From contig NC_066270.1 in assembly GCF_905404315.1 (NCBI RefSeq), positions 13,596,001 to 13,660,000 on the forward strand: a DNA stretch of 64,000 nt. Direction: 5' to 3'. Each line of letters begins with the position of its first letter. Positions within the stretch are counted from its first letter, which is position 1. Positions 56,910-64,000 of this stretch are shown piece by piece. Origin of the DNA: Leptidea sinapis (Eukaryota; Arthropoda; Insecta; Lepidoptera; Pieridae). A program made the translations under genes and the position numbers. The notes below the pieces were generated by a model. It had not been told where the DNA came from and made no database searches. It was given only the letters and a program-made list of their open reading frames with translations.

Positions 56910-57500
56910 ATTTGTACTTTAAGTTTACTCAATAAATATTAGTAATTAATATACCCGCAAAATTAAATAAATCATGTAACTTACGAAAACTTAATTGGGG
57001 CATGTAATAATTAAACTAAGTAAAACACATGTATTTTGGTGTATGTTGTTTGTTTTCCTTAAAGAATAAATAAATAAAAAATATATAATAATATAATTTA
57101 TCCTCAAACTCTTTCTTAGGAAAATGTTGCTTAGTAAAATAAATTTTAGGATTTACCGATACTTTTTTGTTAAACTGCATGTTGTCAATATTTAATACTA
57201 CTACTACTAAACTTACAATATACTAGCGTATAGTCGACCTGACAGCTAGATAATGCATTACCAATTTTGATTTGTTGAATATTTGCGTTAGGTAGTTAGT
57301 TAGTTAATATTCAATATACTTAAGAATCTAATGTCAAGAGTGGCTGATTGTTTAAGACTTGTCAATCAAAATAAGTTACACCAACAATAGATTCGCTTTC
57401 CTTTTCTATCTTGCGGTATCTCCGTTAGAGATGTTCTTCTCTCTCGTACGCTATGTTTGTGTATATACTCTGTCTAATGTGATATATATCACGTGGTTTT
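56910..57500. other. No gene seen
   Basis: No exon or named repeat. Confidence 0.35.
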
Positions 57501-57504
57501 AGAT

Positions 57505-58310
57505 CCAAGGGGGTGTTAGTTCCGACACTCATGTACGGAAGTGAAAGTTGGGTATGGCAGAAGAAATATGAAGGCCGAATAAATGCAGTTGACATGAGTG
57601 CGTTGAAAAGTTTGATAGTGTATTAATCCTAGATGTGAGGAGTATCACTTTAAAAACATAACATATTGTTTAGATTTACTAGAGCGACATCTCAAGTCAA
57701 TTTCCTAATATGCAAATCTTGGGGTTGAGCAGGTTGTCAACTGTAAAGTAGATCCTGTAGATGAAGCCACAACCCGAGAGTTGAACAAAGCAAACAAGAT
57801 TTTGTAACGATATGCTACTCGAACGGTTGGCTCAGTTGGTTAGAGCACCGGCACGGAACGCCAGAGGTCGTGGGTTCGAGTCCCGCATCGTTCATAATAT
57901 TTTGTTTTACAAATTTTATTTGAGTATGATAGGAGTTAAACTGAGTGACAGGATAAGAATTAGTGAGATAAGAAAACGCTGTGGTCTATAAGAAGATGAA
58001 GTGACAAAAATTGAAAAAGGTATGCTCAGTTGGCCATGAGGTTTGGCCATGTCGAGAGAATGAATGAAGAACGATTGACGAAGAAAGTGTATAAGGCCAG
58101 TGTGAATGAAAGTGTTGGAAGGGCCTAGCCGGACGTTTCGAGACCAAATTAGGGACGTCTTGCAAAAATTCCAGGTCAAGAGTACCCTAAACCGAAGAGC
58201 ATGTATGAAAGGAATAGTGAAAGTGGACGAAGCGAAACAAGTAGGTAAGGATCGTAGCAAGTGGAAAGAAAAGATCTCTGCCTACCTCTACGGGAAAGAG
58301 GCGTGATTAT
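57505..58310 (+). mobile_element. LINE family D 3' end interrupted by a SINE
   Basis: LVPTLMYGSESWVWQ up to 57618, then after the SINE, GVKLSDRIRISEIRKRC, MRFGHVERMNE, RTFRDQIRDVLQKFQVKSTL and KWKEKISAYLYGKEA, stop near 58305. It is the C-terminal end of a reverse-transcriptase ORF, with frameshifts. Confidence 0.8.
57620..57925 (+). repeat. tRNA-derived SINE inserted in the LINE
   Basis: Complete unit: TGTATTAATCCTAGATGTGA start, body, tRNA-like 57823-57893 (GGTTGGCTCAGTTGGTTAGA, GTGGGTTCGAGTCCCGC), TTTTGTTTTACAAATTTTAT end. A short TTTGA-like duplication flanks it. Confidence 0.75.
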
Positions 58311-58314
58311 ATGT

Positions 58315-60000
58315 ATGTATATGTGTTTTAGATCCGTAGGTTTATTTTGCCCATTATCCTATCAATTCGAGAGGTTGTTGTTAAATCATTGCTGTCAAGT
58401 GATATTTAATATACACAATGTTTTATAAGCGCACACATACATTAACTAGGTTTAACAAACGAAGGGGACCAAATAGCTGACATCCGTTCACCTATTTAAG
58501 CGGGTTGCGCCCATAAATTGGGCATGAAACAACAATACGATAGAAATATATTTTGACATATAGGCACTGCTATTAGAAGATTCATACGATATATGTTTAG
58601 GAAAATTAATAATAAGTTCTGTGTAGTAAAGTAATAATTCATGGAAATGATTAATAAGAAATAAAAATGTCTGTTGATAGAAGTTAAAACTTAGAAGTTT
58701 TAATATTAGAATTTGAAATTTCACAAGGTTTAAAAACGATTAAATTATTAATTATAATTTAATTTTAAAAAAATATTTTCAATAATATATTAATCAAACA
58801 AAAACACTATTTCAATCATGCACAGAATATACACTTTGAACTTTTCACAAATCCAATCAATTTCACTTATAAGATATACACAGCAATAATATTGCACAAT
58901 ACGTCAGCTGTATAGCTACAGATATACTGCTATAAGTATTGCGGTGACGCGAACTCACAAGATGTCACCTATCCAAAAAATGTCTAACTATATATCTTTA
59001 TATTTATTTTTTTAAATATTTATTTATCGCCTGTGCCAGTCATGTGGATGTATGTGACGCAAACCCATAAGAATTTCCTCTACCAAAAATTGTCCGACAA
59101 GGTTTAAGTTTTCGTTTTGGTTTTTTAAAAAAACAGTGGAATTCTGGAAGTACCGACAGAAGTGAAATATGAAACAATTACGAACCGTAAAGAAATTGAA
59201 CGAATCGTCAGGAAATATTTAATATTTTCTATGTATTTCAACCAAAACTCAACTCTCATGTGAACGGGGCCTAAAGATGCACATACACGTTGCTCTGAAA
59301 ACGTGATAACGAAAGGGGGGAAAGTTCTCGAAACGTCGAGTTAACAAAAACAATAATAAAAAAATTGCGTGTGTACAAAGTACACATGTCAGAAGTGTAA
59401 CCTGCATTGCGCATGAACCTCTAAACTGCATGTTATGAAGTCCTGGTACATGTTGCTAGGATGACACATGATTTCAACCGCTATGAAAGACATTACTAAC
59501 ACCGCTACCATATTTATGTTCTCCTGGAGTCTATGCAGTTATAAGTCGTGCGTATGACATCAGAATATATTAAGATATACCTACTCGCGTCATATATAAA
59601 AATAAATTAGTATGCATATTTCTGTCTCATTCTTTGCCGGCTTCATCCTACACATTTTTGTATTTGTGTCTCTTACCTGTCGTTTTTTCCGTTGCATCCG
59701 GTTTGAAATCACAACGATTCTAAAGAAGTTTCACTTTAAATATGTAACTTTTACGCAAAATCTAATGTAAAATAACAAATACACGCGTTTTAATAAAATA
59801 CTTAATTTTCAAATCAAATTCATAAAAGACGTATTAAACTTTTCAAAAATTATTCCTTAACTATGGACATAACACTCAATAACACCATAAAAATACTACG
59901 TGCCGTTTGCTTGTGTACGTTTTATTATAGAAATTAAAAGGGGTGGAAAGTAGTGTGGGGCCACGAAAAGTGACCGGGGTCGGGAGGTATGTTGACAAGC
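58315..60000. other. No gene seen
   Basis: AT-rich; no exon or named repeat. Confidence 0.35.
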
Positions 60001-60004
60001 GATA

Positions 60005-60345
60005 TATGAATATTCAAATTCAAATATTTTTTTCAAAATAGCATATGATATCACTTATTGTAAGTGAAAAACTATCACCGATTCGAAAAAGTATGTCTCA
60101 GACCTGAGAAGATAGGGCGCAAGAAACTCAGTGGACTTCTTTTTTACAGTAAAATTTATTATTTAATAGCCTGAGGGCAGTCGCTTCATTTCCAATCTAT
60201 GGTAACATTAATAAAGTCATTTATGCTATAGTAACCTTTACCACACAAACGTTTTTAACAATTCTTTTGAATATCGTAATATGTACATTTGTTTTGAACA
60301 TTTTCTGGGATCTTGTGGTAAAGGCATATTGTTGTATAGGCATTC
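60005..60345 (-). mobile_element. LINE family C 3' end
   Basis: Matches 29775-30125 (AACAATTCTTTTGAATATCG, GTCATTTATGCTATAGTAAC). Confidence 0.7.
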
Positions 60346-60604
60346 TACCTATAATAAATTATTTTATTGTATTAAAATTTGTTTATAATTAAATATTTCC
60401 TGACATTGTGTATTTTGTTCATTAATGTGTTTATTAATGATAAGTACTATAAACTAGATTTATTTGTCAATTTTCAAATAGAGACGTATAAAACGATGCT
60501 TCTGCCCGCGACTATGTCCATATGGAATTTAGTTATATAGCGCTCGCAAAGAGAAACTATTCAAAATCGAATAATTAAACTACATCAGAATAAATATACA
60601 TACA

Positions 60605-60905
60605 TACATACAATCACGCCTCTTTCCCGTAGTGGTAGGCAGAGACCACTTCTTTCCACTTGCTACGATCCTTACAAACTTGTTTCGCTTCGTCAACTTT
60701 CATTATTCCTTTCATACATGCTCTTCGGTTTAGGGTACTCTTGACCTGGCCTTTTTTTCAAGACGTCCCTGATTTGATCACGTCCGCCTAGGTCTAACCC
60801 TTCCCACACTTTCATTCACACTGGCCTTATACACTTTCTTCGTCAATCGTTCTTCATTCATTCTCTCGACATGGCCAAACCATCTCAGCATAGATAGCAG
60901 AATAA
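60605..60905 (-). mobile_element. LINE family D 3' end (reverse)
   Basis: The minus strand carries the same RDVLK, RRACMKGI and KWKEVVSAYHYGK-like end as 58100-58305. Confidence 0.7.
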
Positions 60906-61142
60906 TTATACTTCTATCTAAATCAGTTAACAAAAATTAAGAGTCGACCCCATTCCTTACAATATTAAACGCAACAGCTCAAATAAAATTAACTTAGATT
61001 AATGCATATGGCAGCTGTTACTAATGAATCCCGCATCACAACGAATGATAAATTGGTTTAATGATACTACCAAGCCCCATTGAACTAAATTTTATTTCAC
61101 ATAGGCTTGTGAAATTATTGTAACAATATTTAGATACAAAAT

Positions 61143-61415
61143 TTGTTATGTTTTTAAAGTGATAACCCTCACTTCTAGGATTAATACACAAATAAAATAT
61201 GAAAACAAAATTTTTTGAACGATGCGGGACTCGAAGCCACGACCTCTGGCGTTCGCATAAAATCTTGTATGCTTTGTTGAACTTGATGATGAAGCCACAA
61301 CCTGAGAGTTGAACAGCTCAGTTGGGGGAGCACTGGCACGGAACGTCAGAGGTCGTGGGTTCGAGTCCCGCATCGTTCATAAAATTTAGTTTTTTATTTT
61401 ATTTGTGTAATATTT
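61143..61415. repeat. SINE head-to-head chimera
   Basis: A reverse tRNA-like 3' half (61217-61255) joins, via a short body, a forward tRNA-like region from 61312 with intact B-box GTGGGTTCGAGTCCCGC. Confidence 0.65.
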
Positions 61416-61604
61416 AGGTACTACTCTACTTTACCGCGAGTCCTTAAAAATAATAAAAATGTAACTTAACCAGAATCATAATGAAAAAATATAGTTAACA
61501 CGCGTTTTATTCCTTAAAAAATGTATATTTATTTAAATAAATAAAATAGCTACTATTTATTTGCTGCCCGTGAATATGCAGGCTGTGTCTACTAAACAGA
61601 CTTA

Positions 61605-61784
61605 CGGCCGTTCCCAAAATATAGATAAATTACTACCTTCTACTGTCAGTAATTAACTATACGTCCTCCCATTGACAGACAGATAAGGTGATTCACCATC
61701 GATAAGTTTATTGGGATAGAAAAGTCAACGATAGTTACGATTTTTATCTCAAGGAGGGGATAGACTGAATATTGGGAACGGCCG
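61605..61784 (+). mobile_element. Internally deleted MITE of the CGGCCGTTCCC family
   Basis: 180 bp, CGGCCGTTCCC to GGGAACGGCCG, next to TTA and TAA. Confidence 0.75.
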
Positions 61785-61789
61785 TAAGG

Positions 61790-63090
61790 CTGTGATCTAT
61801 AAAACGTACTTAAACTTTAGCTCAGATTTTACTGAGTGTGATAAAACGCGGACTTGACTTTTGTATTCGGCTGTCTTATCTTAAGATGAGCATAATTTCA
61901 TCTGTCAAATGACTATATTAACGAAATCAAAGATTATGCTAAGGTTACACTCAGCTAAGATTTACGTAAGTAAAGTCAGAGCAGAGTCTGAGTAGGCTCT
62001 ATAGATCTCAGCGAAACATAAAAGATGTTATTTGTAATTTTTTGCAGTAATTAATTTAACTGTGGTATACATTTCCAAATCTGAAAATAGATTTTTCCAT
62101 TAATTATTTTCGTTTTCATTAAAAAAGTATGAACTTTTTGAAAAAATCGCATTTATTCAAATATATATATAAATCAACAATCAATTGATTTAAGTAATTT
62201 AAATAAATTGAGCATTATATCAGAATAAATTGTCTCATATAGGCAAAAACGAAACAAGTATCCATTTCTTAGTAAAAAGCGAAATGTCTGTTTAAAAAAA
62301 TGAATGTTTAACGCAAATTCTTCATAAAAATATTGCAAATACTTTGAGTCTAAATAAGTAACTACTAACTATATATATAATAAGTGTATAGCTAAAAAAA
62401 AAATGAACACAGGGCATAGTATGTTTATTTTTTTAAATAAAATGTTTAATATTTAAACATTAGCTGGGATTGTATTCTGTTAGATATATTAAATATTTTC
62501 ATAATGCTCAATAGAAATTTCGCAAATTTTAACTACATAATAAAAAATCTGTTTTGTCAAAACAAATGCTATTTGAAGTCTCTTACAAATTTTGTTTAAA
62601 TTAAACCACATGATTGTATTACTAAGCTCTCTACGAATATCTAAAAATGCAAAAAATCGTTTATTTTTATTTTAAATTTACTTACATTTTCAAAAACATG
62701 CTGCGGAAGGTATCTTATGTGAACATTTACTTTTTCGAGTCAATAAACAAAAGTACTTGACTTATATATCACAAAAATTTATGATAAATATTAATAGTTA
62801 TATACAAACCTTAATATATAAAACTGCACATTACACAACTTTCACAAACTTTGTCTATTGTAAAACAAATTCAACAGACGCGATAAAATTGAGCTCGCGA
62901 GAGCGTTGCGATCCCGATGAGGCGAACAATTGACTGGTTATAATATGGGATTGGGATGACAAGGATGCGGGTCGTGGAAAAAATAGGGATGCTGTGCCCT
63001 GCTCTTCTCAGAAATACGGGACACGGCGAACGAATATTAATATTAAAAGAATGTGTGATGTGTGAATTTATTTGACGAACTGTACACAAA
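61790..63090. other. No gene seen
   Basis: Very AT-rich to 62820; then a GC-richer 62870-63060 stretch of unknown origin. Confidence 0.35.
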
Positions 63091-63093
63091 CGA

Positions 63094-64000
63094 TTATTTT
63101 TCAAAAATTTTACTAAGTGTCGGCGAAACCAACACAGGACGATTGTTATTCGGGTCAGAAGAGCATCCCGACTTAGATATTGGTGTAATTTTACTATGCT
63201 TTAGAAGGTCAGGTAACACGCCATGATTAATACAATTATTAAAGACTATTGCAAGATATGGTGCTATGACATCAATTATTGAACTCATTATTTTAACAGA
63301 AATGCCCCATATATCTCCATTTTCTTTCATGTCTAGAGAATTAAAAGTTTTAATTTTTTCTCCAGGGCTAATAAAACTAAAATTGAAACTTTCTTGGGAT
63401 TCTTTAACATTTTCTAGAAGAAGTCACTCAGCAATACTGGTGGAGTTGACAAGAATGCTTGTGATAGAAACTCAGAAAAAAATTCTCAAAAGCAGTAGCA
63501 ACTTCCTTCTGTGATTGAATTATTGTATTGTTTATTGATAGATTGTATTCAATGTTGCTTCGTTCGTTGCATCGTTCTTTTAATCTTCCAGATTCCCAGT
63601 TAATAACATTGCAGTCATCTTTATTTTATTCGGTGCATTTTTAATTTGTTGTCTGATATGCAAAGACTTTGCAATAGAACAAACACTTTTAAATAATTTG
63701 GAGTATTTTTTAACATACTCGAGAAAAGATTCATCATAATTATATAATGATATCTCACTATATAGTTCTATCCTATGAAAGCCAGCTGTTGCCCAATCAT
63801 TAAATGACAAGACACGACTGACTGATTTGACTGTCTTAGAAGTAAATATAGAAGCAAACTCTGTTTAAATTATTTTAAGTAACATATCATATATTTCATT
63901 CGGATGAATATTATATTTGTATAAATCCAAATTTGAGAGTTTTACATTACCTCTATATATCTCCATTCGCCGATTATTCACAGGTTTACGTTTGTTCCTT
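63094..64000 (-). mobile_element. LINE ORF2 reverse-transcriptase fragment (runs off the window)
   Basis: From right to left: RNKRKPVNNRRMEIYRG near 63970, FNDWATAGFHRIELYSEISL (63580-63810), then SVKIMSSIIDVIAPYLAIVF, CINHGVLPDLLKHSKITPIS, PVLVSPTLSKIFEK (63094-63330), the fingers region of a CR1/Jockey-type reverse transcriptase. Stops and frameshifts between blocks show it is dead. Confidence 0.8.

Overview
The window is insect nuclear DNA, most probably from a moth or butterfly (Lepidoptera). It is AT-rich, its genes are split by short and long introns, and most of it is repeats: tRNA-derived SINEs, 3' ends of several non-LTR retrotransposons, Penelope-like fragments and many small inverted-repeat DNA elements. 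The order assignment rests on repeat families I recognise from lepidopteran genomes; no species call is possible. There are no bacterial features.

Layout. (1) 1-4934, plus strand: the last three coding exons of an importin-alpha gene of the alpha-1 (Kap-alpha1/KPNA1-5-6) type; the 5' part lies outside the window. (2) 4935-14477: no gene seen; dispersed repeats, a fold-back element and a 410-bp inverted-repeat element. (3) 14478-18381, minus strand: a carboxyl/cholinesterase lacking only a 5' exon, with two oppositely oriented Penelope-type fragments in its introns; one carries an intact hammerhead ribozyme core. (4) 23452-25508, minus: the 3' end of an unrecognised gene. (5) 26147-33147, minus: a complete seven-exon gene for a secreted Nimrod-B-type protein of about 477 residues. 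(6) 39609-50868, minus: a complete seven-exon gene for a Nimrod-A-type membrane protein of about 846 residues (signal peptide, EMI domain, EGF/NIM region, about 470 residues of Thr/Ser-rich mucin-like sequence, one membrane span, tyrosine-containing tail). A tRNA-Ile(AAU) gene sits in one of its introns. (7) 50869-64000: only repeats, ending in a reverse-transcriptase-bearing LINE that runs off the window.

The biological core is the pair of Nimrod genes lying head-to-tail on the same strand. Nimrod proteins are haemocyte receptors and secreted factors for phagocytosis, bacterial binding and clearance of apoptotic cells. I joined exons by GT/AG sites, reading-frame phase and domain continuity; none is confirmed by transcripts.
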